A stretch of 64,000 bases of DNA from Mastigamoeba balamuthi (GCA_902651635.1 CACRSC010000004.1:113306-177305); one strand, 5' to 3'; counted from the stretch's first letter, positions 1-10,943 are shown. The notes: generated by a model from the letters alone, not told the origin. Numbers and translations: made by a program.

Positions 1-477
1 TAACCGTATTTCAATGAATGGTTCCCCTCACAACTGCAGACGAAACAAGGGGAACACCATTTGTATTTGAAAACAAGAAGGGACGAGTTCAGGACCTTAT
101 GTGGGATTCCGCAGTCCTCACTTGTCTCTGGGCTGGCACTCCTGGACGACCTTGAGGTTCTTGAACGCTGCTGCGTGATCTCCGAGCGACTCCAGTATTG
201 CAGGCGTCTCGTGCGTGATGACAGACACCACGTGCGAGTAGTGCGGGTACCAGCGCGCCGCATACGCAGCGTCCAGCAGCGCCAGCAGCGCTGCACAGTC
301 CCTGGGCCAGACGCCCGCAGCCTCGCGCAAGAGGAACACGCCACCGGTGCACGCCTGCCAGGGCGTGGACCTCTCCGCCTCGCTCTCGTGGTTGTGCCCC
401 GGCTCGAGCATGCAGCAACCAAAGCACTGCTGCTCCGTGTGAACCTCCATGTCGTTGTTGTGTGCCTGCGCAACCCC
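1..477. repeat. Left copy of a 477-bp duplicated segment
   Basis: The first 477 bases recur almost exactly at 2467-2944. I count four differences, three substitutions and one inserted base, all in the first 101 bases, which lie downstream of the stop codon of the HEAT-repeat gene. From 102 to 477, mostly the coding end of that gene, I see none. The copy starts at the window edge, so its left limit is unknown. Confidence 0.95.
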
Positions 478-1242
478 TAAGCGTGAGACAGTAACGCGTT
501 TGAAAGCGCACCTGAATCTCGGCAGCCCCGCACACGGACTCGCGGGTGAGGCCGTCGGGTATGGGCTCCTGCTCCACGGCAGCAAGGAGCTCCCTGCACC
601 TGCTCAGGAAAGGGCCCTTGAGCTCCTCGCGCGGGTGCCCTCTCCTCGTGCTGGCGAACACGCCGGCAGCGGACGCCGCTGCCTCGCGCACGCCGCTGAT
701 GGGGTCGCGGCCCGCGATGACGAGCAGCTCGCCGACAACGGCGGCCCCGATGTCGTCGGGCTGCAGCTTGGCGAGCTCGATGGGGAACGCCGCCGCGATG
801 TCGTGCAGCGCGTTGCAGGCCGCCAGGCGGACGGACCAGTGCGCGTCGTGCATGCGCTGCCTGAGCGTCCCGACGAGCGGCGCGACGTGCGGCCTGACAG
901 CCTCCTGCGTCAGCGAGATGAGGAACTCGCCCGTCGCCACCGCCGACGCCGCGCGCAGCTCGTGCGTCGCCGTCATCTCGGGCGACACGAGGTACGCCGC
1001 GACGCGCGCCGCCGCAGACGCCAGCATCGACTTGCCGCAGTAGCCCACCGCCCTGCGCCAGTTGACGTGCGCCAGCGCCCTGACGCCCTCGGCGGGGTCG
1101 TGCCGGCTGGCGAACAGCGGCGACAGCAGCGACTCGAGCCACTCGCCGTCGGGCTCGGGCTCGGCGGGCACCGGGCTCGCGGGCCCGCCCAGCGGCACGC
1201 CCCTGACGCAGCCCCCGGCCCCCGCAGGCATCGCCCCGCGCN
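118..1242 (-). CDS. HEAT-repeat protein, 5'-truncated at an ambiguous base
   Basis: Minus-strand gene read from the single N at 1242 down to a TGA at 118-120. The protein is a run of helical pairs with HEAT character, for example SVRLAACNALHDIAAAFP and a later GVREAAASAAGVFAS. Such repeats form solenoid scaffolds for protein-protein contacts; the partner cannot be told from sequence. One intron is supported at 466-511 (46 bp, GTGCGC donor, CGCAG acceptor), joining ...AAEIQ to AHNNDMEV in phase 0. The start codon is missing because sequence beyond 1242 does not continue the frame, which suggests a contig join there. Proteasome adaptor ECM29 or another HEAT scaffold are possible families, but I would not assign one. 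The coding end is duplicated at 2585-2944. Confidence 0.7.
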
Positions 1243-1299
1243 GAAAACTGCCAGCAGAAAACACCTTTTTCGGGGGAATTCCTGCCCATCAACCACTAC

Positions 1300-1600
1300 G
1301 CATACCTCAGCTACACACTGCTATGCAAATACCTCTGCTACACACCACTACATATATCTTCACTACACACCGCTATGCAAATACCTCCACTACGCAGTGT
1401 AGCAGACCCTGTGCAGCAGTGTGTAGCAGATCTGCCTCCACTATGCATCACTACATGACATTTGCTACACAGTGTAGTGGACCCCATTCCACTATGCACT
1501 ACTGCACAGGTGCTGCTACACACTGCTGCAGCAATTCACTTTCACTACACTATGTAGTGGAGCATGCATAGCAGTGTGTAGCAGAACTGGATATGCTACA
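1300..1600. repeat. Fold-back repeat region
   Basis: A 17-base word, CTACACACTGCTATGCA, at 1311-1327 reappears as its exact reverse complement at 1565-1581. Between them are further imperfect direct and inverted copies of GCTACACA/TGTGTAGC, for example near 1364, 1395 and 1535. The segment could fold into a long imperfect hairpin of about 270 bp. It has no open coding frame of note. A small non-autonomous DNA transposon or a local satellite would both fit; no target-site duplication was evident. Confidence 0.7.
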
Positions 1601-1676
1601 GCACGTAAACGTGATTGATATGCAGCTCTCAGCCACAGAGCCAACTAACTTGTCAACGGAGTTATACATCTACTTA

Positions 1677-1949
1677 CTACTGCCATGCTGAACAACTGTG
1701 GCTGCTGATCAGTGGTGGTGGCCTGATCAATTCCAGCTGTTCTTCCATTCGGTTGCCATGCGATCTCATGTTCTTTGAGACAGTCATATGACATAACAGC
1801 AATTTCTCAGCATTGTGATACAGAAGATTGCTTATGCTGCTCATGTGGCTCATCATGTAGATCAGGGCGATCTTGTTTGACTGGTCCAAGGCAGCAAACC
1901 TTTCCAACTTAGTGTTGTTGTTCAGGAGGCTTGTCAGCTCCACTGACAT
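1677..1949 (-). CDS. Possible small protein or gene remnant
   Basis: An ATG-started frame of 90 codons in an AT-richer stretch between the two copies of the HEAT-gene end. The product would be helical and Leu/Met/Asn-rich (LLNNNTKLERFAALDQSNK, then MSHMSSISNLL). Amino-acid use looks protein-like rather than random, but I recognise no family, splice sites or partner exons. It may be part of a decayed gene, since the surrounding kilobase has no other convincing coding signal. Confidence 0.2.
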   Translation of the reverse strand: MSVELTSLLNNNTKLERFAALDQSNKIALIYMMSHMSSISNLLYHNAEKLLLCHMTVSKNMRSHGNRMEEQLELIRPPPLISSHSCSAWQ

Positions 1950-2466
1950 GTCCCTTCTTGCTTACACCATACAGCAAATGTTCATGCTGGTCCCATTCGT
2001 TCTCTTAAGCAGGGCCATGATAATGAGAATGCAGTTGCTGTAGCATCATACAGTGAATGAATCCCTGTGTGAATCCAGAACCTCAGATGGCTTGATGACA
2101 ACCTGTCACACTGGCAAAGGTGAGAGCTGCTGCTACCACTGCCACTGTCTCTGTTTTTGGCATTTTCATGGGCACAAACATACTATAGGAGTCCTGAAAC
2201 ATATTCAATAGTCTTCTCAGAACAGCTGCCATATACTAGATTGTATGCAGGGAGGGCCCCGTGCTCTCTTCATAAGTGGCTGTGTTGGATACACTGGCCT
2301 GCCTCAAAGCATGCTGTGTGTCCTGTTTGGCTTGGGTTGTTTCCAAATTGCCCTTGCCCGTCAGCATCCGAGCTAGGGCACAGGAGGTGAGGGCTGCAGG
2401 TGTGAATGTTAGCGCCACACCAGCTGCAGATGCATGTGTGCATCTTTCTCATTTTCAAGTGGTCGA
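1950..2466. other. No gene seen
   Basis: AT-richer, with only short frames on both strands and no family resemblance. It ends where the right copy of the duplicated segment begins at 2467. Confidence 0.6.
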
Positions 2467-2944
2467 TAACCGTATTTCAATGAATTGTTCCCCTCACAAC
2501 TGCAGACGAAACAAGGGGAATACCATTTGTATTTGAAAACAAGGAAGGGACGAGTTCAGGACCTGATGTGGGATTCCGCAGTCCTCACTTGTCTCTGGGC
2601 TGGCACTCCTGGACGACCTTGAGGTTCTTGAACGCTGCTGCGTGATCTCCGAGCGACTCCAGTATTGCAGGCGTCTCGTGCGTGATGACAGACACCACGT
2701 GCGAGTAGTGCGGGTACCAGCGCGCCGCATACGCAGCGTCCAGCAGCGCCAGCAGCGCTGCACAGTCCCTGGGCCAGACGCCCGCAGCCTCGCGCAAGAG
2801 GAACACGCCACCGGTGCACGCCTGCCAGGGCGTGGACCTCTCCGCCTCGCTCTCGTGGTTGTGCCCCGGCTCGAGCATGCAGCAACCAAAGCACTGCTGC
2901 TCCGTGTGAACCTCCATGTCGTTGTTGTGTGCCTGCGCAACCCC
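2467..2944. repeat. Right copy of the duplicated segment
   Basis: Near-exact copy of 1-477, in the same orientation, ending at the N gap. It carries the last exon of the HEAT-repeat gene and 3' flank. Either a real tandem duplication or two haplotypes placed end to end by the assembler would produce this. Confidence 0.95.
2585..2944 (-). CDS. Second copy of the HEAT-repeat gene's last exon (partial)
   Basis: Identical in its coding bases to the corresponding part of the first copy, from the stop at 2585-2587 to about codon -119, where the assembly gap interrupts it. The exon encodes a Cys/His-containing segment (QQCFGCCMLEPGHNH) and ends KNLKVVQECQPRDK. The acceptor CGCAG before AHNNDMEV is retained. 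Nothing shows whether this copy is expressed separately from the first. Confidence 0.6.
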   Translation of the reverse strand, partial: GVAQAHNNDMEVHTEQQCFGCCMLEPGHNHESEAERSTPWQACTGGVFLLREAAGVWPRDCAALLALLDAAYAARWYPHYSHVVSVITHETPAILESLGDHAAAFKNLKVVQECQPRDK

Positions 2945-3632
2945 NNNNNNNNNNNNNNNNNNNNNNNNNNNNNNNNNNNNNNNNNNNNNNNNNNNNNNNN
3001 NNNNNNNNNNNNNNNNNNNNNNNNNNNNNNNNNNNNNNNNNNNNNNNNNNNNNNNNNNNNNNNNNNNNNNNNNNNNNNNNNNNNNNNNNNNNNNNNNNNN
3101 NNNNNNNNNNNNNNNNNNNNNNNNNNNNNNNNNNNNNNNNNNNNNNNNNNNNNNNNNNNNNNNNNNNNNNNNNNNNNNNNNNNNNNNNNNNNNNNNNNNN
3201 NNNNNNNNNNNNNNNNNNNNNNNNNNNNNNNNNNNNNNNNNNNNNNNNNNNNNNNNNNNNNNNNNNNNNNNNNNNNNNNNNNNNNNNNNNNNNNNNNNNN
3301 NNNNNNNNNNNNNNNNNNNNNNNNNNNNNNNNNNNNNNNNNNNNNNNNNNNNNNNNNNNNNNNNNNNNNNNNNNNNNNNNNNNNNNNNNNNNNNNNNNNN
3401 NNNNNNNNNNNNNNNNNNNNNNNNNNNNNNNNNNNNNNNNNNNNNNNNNNNNNNNNNNNNNNNNNNNNNNNNNNNNNNNNNNNNNNNNNNNNNNNNNNNN
3501 NNNNNNNNNNNNNNNNNNNNNNNNNNNNNNNNNNNNNNNNNNNNNNNNNNNNNNNNNNNNNNNNNNNNNNNNNNNNNNNNNNNNNNNNNNNNNNNNNNNN
3601 NNNNNNNNNNNNNNNNNNNNNNNNNNNNNNNN
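2945..3632. other. Assembly gap (688 N)
   Basis: Unsequenced. It probably contains the upstream exons of the second HEAT-repeat gene copy. The matching interval in the left copy is at least 765 bp, so the gap length is probably an estimate. Confidence 0.99.
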
Positions 3633-3718
3633 GCGCCGAGGGGCGGCGGGGTGGTGCCGCCGATGCGCACGGTGGTGCGGTCGGGCGACGTCTCGGTGAG
3701 CGTCACGGCGCGCTCCAT
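3633..3718 (-). CDS. 5' fragment of a minus-strand gene cut by the gap
   Basis: An ATG at 3716-3718 opens a frame reading MERAVTLTETSPDRTTVRIG and then a Pro run before it enters the gap. GC content rises to the level of real coding sequence here. The upstream side (3740-3775) has the AT-rich ATCTAGAT/GAATTC-type sequence common upstream of other starts in this window. It may be the amino end of the second HEAT-repeat gene copy or of another gene hidden in the gap. Confidence 0.4.
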
Positions 3719-3904
3719 TTGGCTTGTCGATAAGACCAGTCCAGAGAGATCCGCGAATCTAGATACGCGAATTCCCATCCGTGAGCATTTTCACTACGTT
3801 GCTGGCAACGGCATAACAACGGCACTGTGGCTCCTTGGTGTGATGCTGATGTATTGGTTTGCCTGAGCCGAGTGAGCGGGCTCGGCAATTCACTGCGGGG
3901 GAGC

Positions 3905-5215
3905 TCGGGTGGCCTCTATGAACATGATGTCTGAGACAATCTCCCCAAATGTGGGCCGCCTCTAGGGCAGGGGTCCAAGCACGCCGCAATGACCTTGTCC
4001 AGTGGCCCTCCGGGCAGCTCCGGACACTCACCCCGCCTGACCAGCACCTCCACGCGATCTGCTTCTTACAGAGGCGGTGAGTTAACGACCGGGAATGGGA
4101 AATCGTCGCACGAGTCATTGAAGAGAGCATAGAGTTGTATTCCTTATTGGAGTCTGCAGAAATAGTGAGTGGATCTGTGGGGACGATTGAAACGTACACG
4201 TCTTCCTAGTATTCACAGGGGTTCATGTACAGGAACCAGACGTACTGATCCCTATCAACTTTGCAAATACATTAGCATGCTACAGAAACTCTGACTGCCT
4301 ATGCCAGATCGAGGGAATACACGATAACGTTCTCCGCATTGAGGTCCCTGTAACAGGGTCAGTGCGCCCATCATGATTACGAATGCAGAAGCAAATGGAG
4401 TGCAGTCATTCCCTTTGCAATTTTATGTGCAATGCTCACTGTCTGCACCCACTTTCATTAGCGTCTGCAGACTTCCCAGTTCCGAAAACTCCATGCACAA
4501 ATATTGGTTAGCGATCACATCAGAGAAGCAAACGGATGTGCGTGACAACTACTCGCATTTGTCGAGAACAAAGCCACACTCACACATGCCAGCCATTTCC
4601 CCTTAGTAATGGCTGGAACTGCTATGACACTCAGAGAAGGAGATCACAACGAACCGATGCAGTGATACCTTTCATTGAATGTGCCAAGAGCACACAATTA
4701 CCAACATCATTGTTTCCACAGCCAGAGAGAACAGCTGAGGCTTGAATATGGGAAGGGGAATGCCTACAGTACAACATATTTTGGGTGTTGTCTGAAAACC
4801 ATCCCGTTTGACAGGTGCAATTAGTGTCATACCCAAGTGATTCATCACAGGTCTTCCGCAGCCTGAGGAAATGCAATTATCAAGTTGTATCAATTACTTG
4901 TGCAACCACTTGTTCCAGGAAGCCACCCGGGCTGGAATGTGCAGTTTTCGTGATAACCAGGAGATCCATCACCCTAATGTACAGATGATGGTTTCCACAC
5001 TTGACTAAAACTCAAATTTTCGATAACAAAATCCAGATTCTTGAAAAGAAACGTCATATTGTTGTATCCAGAGTAGGATAAATCCAATTCCAAAGCTTGT
5101 CTCATTCAGACAGATATTTTGCAGGAACAGGGTATGTTGAATGTGTGAGACCACATCATCGGTATCTGGCATGTGAAGTTGGTAGAGCATCCCAAGGATT
5201 CATCGCGCCTTTCCT
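3905..5215 (-). pseudogene. Decayed receptor-type TKL kinase with Cys-rich ectodomain repeats
   Basis: Read 5'-3' on the minus strand, three diverged Cys-rich repeats come first: RRDESLGCSTNFTCQI (about 5165-5213), GDGSPGYHENCTFQPGW (about 4922-4972) and KTCDESLGYDTNCTCQTGW (about 4800-4856). Kinase landmarks follow in order: the hinge strand NQYLCMEFSELGSLQTLM (about 4450-4508), KIAKGMTALHLLLHS (about 4385-4430), a catalytic loop YRDLNAENVIVYSLDL (about 4305-4353), a helix-F region remnant LFNDSCDDFPFP, and the terminal C-lobe motif TFGEIVSDIMFIE (about 3912-3952). The pieces lie in different frames with stops between them, and the HRD His reads Tyr. Base composition is AT-richer than intact genes, as expected of unselected DNA. 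Known receptor TKL kinases of protists have this ectodomain-kinase order. The role of the parent gene is unknown. Confidence 0.75.
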
Positions 5216-5755
5216 GGATCATGTGCAATATTGTGTACACGTATTTGAGCCCTTTGTCTTGCAATCCTGTCCTTAATGCACCTGTCCGAACTCGCAGTCT
5301 GAATACATGTTTTCGGTACAATGCAGAATGGACACCTGAGCACTTGGCCAGATTTGGGGGTTTTCCATTCTCCCATATGCATGACTCGCTGCTCGATATC
5401 CCACTGTCCGATGAGAGAGTTGTGGAAAGTAACACCGATTCATACCTTCTGTTAGGCAATGGACCGAAGATCATCGTCCTATCAATATGTGCCCGCTCTC
5501 GTCAATACGGGTTTTCAATCGAGGCATACAGCAATCTCCAGTATCGATGGTATTGTCCCCGTGAGGAACGGGTGGAACAAACGGTATTTACCATTACTCT
5601 CTTAAGATATGTCGCTGCCCCGTACGAGATGCGGTTGAATACTGCGCAATGTGAGAGAGAAAAGGAAAAAGGGGGCAGGTCTTGTGGGCAGGGATGCATG
5701 AAACGAAGCAAGGAAAGTCGCTGATTTGATCGTCCTTGGCAGAGAGGGAATGAGA
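5216..5755. other. No intact gene
   Basis: Probably the upstream continuation of the decayed receptor gene: short Cys- and Ser-containing frames occur on the minus strand to about 5474, but no motif could be matched. From about 5500 it becomes the 3' flank of the NASP gene. Confidence 0.45.
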
Positions 5756-7275
5756 TTACTCGTGGCACGGCTTCTTGGCCTGCGGAGCCTCACAGTCCTT
5801 GCTCTCCGCTACCTGGTCGTGAGTCCTCTTGCGCTCTCCCGAGCCAGCAACTTCGGCTTCCGGAGCGGCGGCGGCAGCAGCAGCAGGACAGGCGCCGTCC
5901 TTCTGGTTATGTGCCTCGCTCTCCGTGCTCTTGCGCGTTGTCTTACGGGACCCGCCAAGCACACCGTAGTCAATAACGTTCGCGGGCGCTGCAGCTGCGG
6001 CGGCTGCGGCAGGGGCGGCAGATCCTGGAGCTGCTGCTCCAATCGCCGGCTGCGCAGAGCTGAAGGCCTGCTTGATGAACGATTTTGCCGCCTCGAGCAT
6101 CGCGTCCTCCTGGACCTCGGACTTGCGCCCCTCGATGTCGTCGATGAGCCCCTTGAGCTCCACCCCCTCGGGCGAGGCCTCGCCGACCTGCTCCATGCGG
6201 GCCCTAAGCGACGCGCTCGCCTTCTCGAGGTGCGCGCGCGCCTCTGCGCCCGTCAGCGCGAGGCCCAGCGAGTAGTGTATCTCTGCCATGCGGCGGTCGC
6301 TGGGCTCCAGGTGGGCCTCGCGGATCGCCAGGCACCTGCTGAGGTCCTCGATGGCCTGCTCCTCGCGGCCCGCCTCGAGCTGGACCTCGCCGAGGTCGAT
6401 GTACACGTCGCTCAGCCGCACGGCCTCGGCCTTGCTGGGCTCGCCGTGCGACTGCCGCTCGGCAATGACCCGGGCGACCTCGAGGGCCTCCCAGGCCGCC
6501 TCGAGCGTCTCAGCGTCGTCCTCGTCGTTGTCCTCCTCGTCCTCCTCGTCCCCGTCGGCCTCGCCCGTGCGCGCCTTGCTCTTGAGGCGCTCGCGCGAGA
6601 GCACAGACGACAGGTCCCCGCTCGACGCCTTGGCCGCCTGCAGCAGGCTCTTGCCGTACTTGAGGTACGACTCGATCAGCCTCGGGTCCATCTCGCCGTA
6701 CGCCGCAGTCCTGCCGAGATGGGAGGGTGTCCGAAGCAAGTCAGAATCGCATGCCATTGTCGCCAGATTCAATTGAGTCTCAATTAGGAGAAAAATAACA
6801 TCGTTATTGCCAGGGGGCGCCGACTGTCCGCCATCGCCTCTCAGCGTACAGACTCTGCCCCCCCCGGGGGGGAGGAGGACCAGGGAGGGGGCGGGGGCGC
6901 TCACCTGATTTCGAGGACGGTGCTGAGGAGGTCGGCGGCCTGCGTCCACTCGCCCTGGTCGATGTACTGCTGCGCCTGCTCGTACAGGCTCTGCGCCTCC
7001 GCCAGCCTGCTGTCCCGCTCCACGCCCTCCAGCCTCGGCCCCGCGGCAGCCGCCGGCGCCGGCGAGCTGCTCGCCGCCTGGGGCGCGGGCCCGACGCTCG
7101 CGTCCTCCGCGCCCGAGCGCTCCGAGTCGCCGCTCCCCTGCGGCGCCTCGTCGGCCTTCTCCGGGGCCGCGGGGGAGGGGCTCTCCGCAGGGGCCGCTGC
7201 TGCGGCTGCGGCGGCTGCGGTGGCCTCGGCGGGGGCAACGGGCTCGGTGGCGGCGGGGGCTGTCTGCTGAGACAT
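5756..7275 (-). CDS. NASP: NASP/Sim3/Hif1-type histone chaperone (SHNi-TPR)
   Basis: Two exons, 7275-6905 and 6710-5756, joined over a 194-bp intron (GTGAGC...GGCAG) in phase 2, give 441 residues. An Ala/Pro-rich amino end is followed by a TPR unit (AEAQSLYEQAQQYIDQGEW). The SHNi-TPR core comes next, interrupted by an acidic run (about GDEEDEEDNDEDD) exactly as in NASP. Further TPR helices follow (YIDLGEVQLEAGREEQAI, IHYSLGLALTGA). The carboxyl end is low-complexity Ala with a basic KRTHDQ...KKP tail resembling a nuclear signal. Family members bind H3 and H3-H4 and hold the soluble histone pool before deposition on chromatin. The start is the first ATG with the conserved frame. Confidence 0.9.
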
Positions 7276-7599
7276 CGCTTCGGCGCGCGAAATGACGAAT
7301 AAAAAACCGCGCCAAAATCCCAAAAAAGCGGATACCAGCAGGAAATGATAATATCGTGCGAGAGATTTTTCGATTTGAGGAAAGCAAATTGGATCCGAGC
7401 AGTGTGACGCCACTCCATTCATTACATATTTATCACGAACATATTTGCGAGTAGGGGTTTGGGGATCTGGAGAGGCATCATTGGTCTTCACGTCCAAATC
7501 GCGTACCCCGATATGGATTCTGATTCATGCGTTGCCTGCAACACGTCACAGGCTGTGGAATCCGAGGGTCACGATTTCTGAAAAGAGCAAGAAGAGGGA
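7276..7599. promoter_or_regulatory. Upstream region of NASP and 3' flank of OFD1
   Basis: 324 bp between two minus-strand genes. An AT-rich patch at 7345-7378 carries AATATCG and a following AGAGATTTTTCGATTT, the kind of GATATT/AATATC motif seen upstream of many starts here. If an AG|GTAATC splice at 7602-7601 is used, OFD1 would extend about 32 codons into this stretch. Confidence 0.4.
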
Positions 7600-10500
7600 T
7601 TACCTGATGTCGTCGAGAGCGTCGAGGGCGTCCTTGGGTGGCTCTCCCTCTGCGTCAAGGAGGGCGTACGCATCAACGCCCTGCGGCTGCGCCTCCTCTG
7701 GGTGGTCCGTCTGCGGCTCCTGCTCCTTGGCTCCATCCCCTGCGTCTCCACCCCCGAGCAGCGCGTACGCGTCTTGTTCCTGCTGGGGCTCGGGCGATTG
7801 CTGTCCCTCATTCCGGGGTGGCGATGCAAGCGGCTCGGGCTGCGATGGCTCCTGCTGTGGTGCGAGCTCCTCGCTGGCGCCTCCCTCGAGCATTTGCTTC
7901 TCTCGCTGAGCCTTCCGTGTCAGACTCGGGTGGTGAGTGGGATGATGATATGCGCACCTCAAACTCCTCTCTTTGCCTCCTGGCCTGCTCCTCGAGCTCT
8001 CTCAGTTCTTGCTGCTCCCTGGTTCAGAAGAGTGAGTGTCTGTGAGTGCGCGACTGCCAAGGTCCTCCTACCTTGATTCCTGAGCAGCCCTATCCTGCGC
8101 GCCCACAGGTGCCGATGGCTGTGGAGAATCCAGCCACGAGGACGACTGCGCCTCTGCTGCGAACACCTGCGCCGATGACGACGAAACAGTCGGATCGGGC
8201 ACGGAAACTGGTATCTGGGCGACAACTGTCGCAGGAGCCTGCGGCGTTGCGGGCACTGGGGGTGCAGCTGGAGACACTACGGGAGCTGGCGGGGCAGGAG
8301 CTGCTGCTGCTGCTGCCTGAGTTGGTGGCGAGCTCAAGCGGGGTTGGATCGGCGACGAGTCGAGCCACGACGACGCCTTCTGTCCAGCACTGATCGAGGA
8401 AGCTGGAACGCGTACACCGCTAGCCACTGTTTCTCGGGTGACCACCGCGGCAGTGGGTGCAGGATCAGGCTTTCGAGGGGACTCGAGCCACGACGTAACC
8501 CTCTCGACTCGCACCTGCTCTGGCACAGGCTGCGAGGTGCCTGGTGGCGGTATCGAGAGCTTGGCGGGCTCGCGGGGAACTTGCCGTTGCTGCGTGGCTG
8601 CCTGAGCTGCCGCAGGAGCTCGCGGCGTGGCCCGTTCCCGTTCCTGTCTCGGTGTAATCTCCGCGGCTTCCTGGGCCCTCGTAGGAATCTCGACACCATC
8701 CGAAACGGGAGGACCGACTCGACTGGCAACCCCTCCACTACGCGCACTCATGGGGGCAAACGAAGGCTGCGGGACCCGTTGTGGGCGTAGCGACCTGTCT
8801 TCGCTGTCCACCGCATAGGATCCGAGACCACCTCTGAGGGACATCCTCGATGCTTCTTCCTGCCGGTCGACGTCGCGCAGTGTCGTACGTGCCAGGTTAA
8901 CTTCCCGCGACAGTACGTTGGCCGTTCTGTCGCTGCCCAGTGTACGGGACGCGGAAGCGGTGGTCCTCGCGGCCGCAGAGCTCCTCGTCACAGACGTCCT
9001 GAGAGTGCCCGATACTTCGGTTCGCAGGTTGTCGTTCTCCCTCTGGAGCATCTGAATGCGGTCGTCCTGCGAACGACTAAATGACACAAGCAAATGCGAG
9101 GAACAGTACCAGTACAGACAGCTCCGACTCGAGGGCCATCTTGTCCGTCTCTAGCTCCCTCGCGCGTATCTGCCACTCCGCGACAGCCCGCTCGATCTCC
9201 TCTTGGCACATTTCTTTTGTGTCCCGGAGTTCCTGATTGAACATCAATAAGGGGACATCGAGTTCTGGCGGGATGCATCACGTTGTCGTGAATCGTGGCC
9301 ATTGCCTGCTTCTCACGCTCGAGCTGGGCTATCTTGCCACGGAGTTTCTGGTTGAGTTTTTTGAGTCTCGCCGTCTCCGCAGAGCCCTCGGGAGGAAGCT
9401 GGCGCAGCCTCTGCAGCTCCTCTGTAAGCGACGCGTTCCTGGCCTCGAGTTCGGCAACCCTGAATGTGGCGCTGTTATCAAGTTGTCTCTCAAAGGACCT
9501 GTCCGGGGACGCGAGTGCAGACGTCTGGACTCCAGACTCTTGGGAGTGCAGAGCTGTCCTGAGGCGCAGAATCTCTCCTAGCGAGGACAGTCAGCTATCG
9601 GCACGAATGTAACGAGCTCTCACTCTCGGACATGGCTCTCTGGTGTTTGAATGCCTCTGTTTCTGACCTGAGGGTTTGGTCGACGTTCCTCTTGTGCCTG
9701 GGAGGGGGAAGTTGGCATCAGATTCGATAGCCTGCAGCTGAGCGCACAGAGTGAGCGTATCCTCCATCTGTCGTGTGAGAGCAGCACGCTCCCGCTCGAC
9801 CTGCGTTATCTTTGCCTCCAACTCCGCCTCTCTTGATCTCAGCTTCTCCTCCGCTAGCCGCACTTTGTTCATCGTAGACTCTGAGTCCCTCTGCTGATGT
9901 GTCAGAGCACAGTGCGAGACGCCATTGACGTGCTGCTGTTTGGATCTCCTTGAGCTTCAGCTGCTCCATCTGCTCGAGTATTTTCTGCCTCTGTTCGTAC
10001 TCGAGCCTATCTCGCTCCTTGGACGGACTGTTAGCCGCGTGGGAGAGGGCACTGAGGGGAAGGGTCTGGTGCGATGCCTGGTCGCGCTTTCGCATGGCTT
10101 CGAGGGCCGCTGCCTCGCGTCTGGTGATCTTTGCCAGGTTGGAGCTGTGTTCGGCCTCGAGCTGTGCCTTGATCCGCGCGACCTCTTCCCTGCACCTGAG
10201 CTGCTCCTCTGCTCTGACCCTCGCGGCCTCCCCCTGCCGGAACGCCTCCACCTGCCGCTCCAGCTCCCTCTGCGAGTTCTCCTCGCACTGCTTCTGGTAC
10301 GCGACGAACCTGCTCTCGAGCAGCCTGGACATCTCGGTGTCCGACGTCGCCCCGTACTGCGTGTCCAGCGACCTGAGCTTCTCGTCTAAACACGCCGTGA
10401 TCCGTAAGGATAGACTCGCTGGCGAGAACCGAGGCAGGCGCAGCACGGACCCAGCGAGCCGGGGGCCAGGTCTGTCTGACACGACGACTCGCGTCGAGGC

Positions 10501-10943
10501 GCCGACATCCTGCCGACCGACTGGACGAGCCTCGAGAGGACAGACTCGGCGGAGTCCGCCGCGGGGGCGCTGAGGGCCGCGTGGAGTGGCGTCAGGGGCT
10601 CGACGCGCATCAGCGAGAGGACCTCCTCGTCGGTGAACGCCTGCGAGAGCCCGCACTCGGCGGCGAACACCGACAGCGAGTACCCGTAGTTGTTCCTCTG
10701 CATGTGGCCGGCCACCACGCTGTTTGCCAGCCGCAGGGACAGCGAGACCTGGGGGGACAGCAACTGAGATACAATGAGCGGAATGTGGAGGGAACCACCT
10801 CGGTGGGCGCGGGCAGAGGGTGCGACTGGAAGAGGCGCAGGAGCTGCATGCGCAGCTGCGCCTTGAGCGAGTTCTCGATGCCAGACTCGCGGAACTTCTC
10901 GAGGAGGCGCCTCCGGAGATCCTCGGCGCCGTCGGCCTCCATC
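7600..10943 (-). CDS. OFD1: OFD1-like centriole/basal-body protein (LisH plus coiled coils)
   Basis: Begins MEADGAEDLRRRLLEKFRES, matching the OFD1 start helix (LRKKLYQTFKDRGI in human). A LisH-type segment follows after an intron: NSVVAGHMQRNNYGYSLSVF, close to human [29 protein letters not shown] matches the conserved METQTS region, then comes DEKLRSLDTQYGA..., and after it long Glu/Lys/Arg coiled coils (ESRFVAYQKQCEENSQRELE and onward). The distal half is Pro/Ser/Ala-rich, and the tail holds a duplicated DAYALL motif. OFD1 caps distal centrioles, controls their length and is needed for ciliogenesis, so this is the clearest cilium marker in the window. Several short introns break the gene. 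The exact C-terminus is ambiguous: DDIR then stop, or a further small exon. Confidence 0.85.

Noticed and set aside
5173-5724. A 183-codon plus-strand frame upstream of the decayed receptor gene
   Set aside because: It opens without an ATG and runs antisense to the Cys-rich repeats of the pseudogene.
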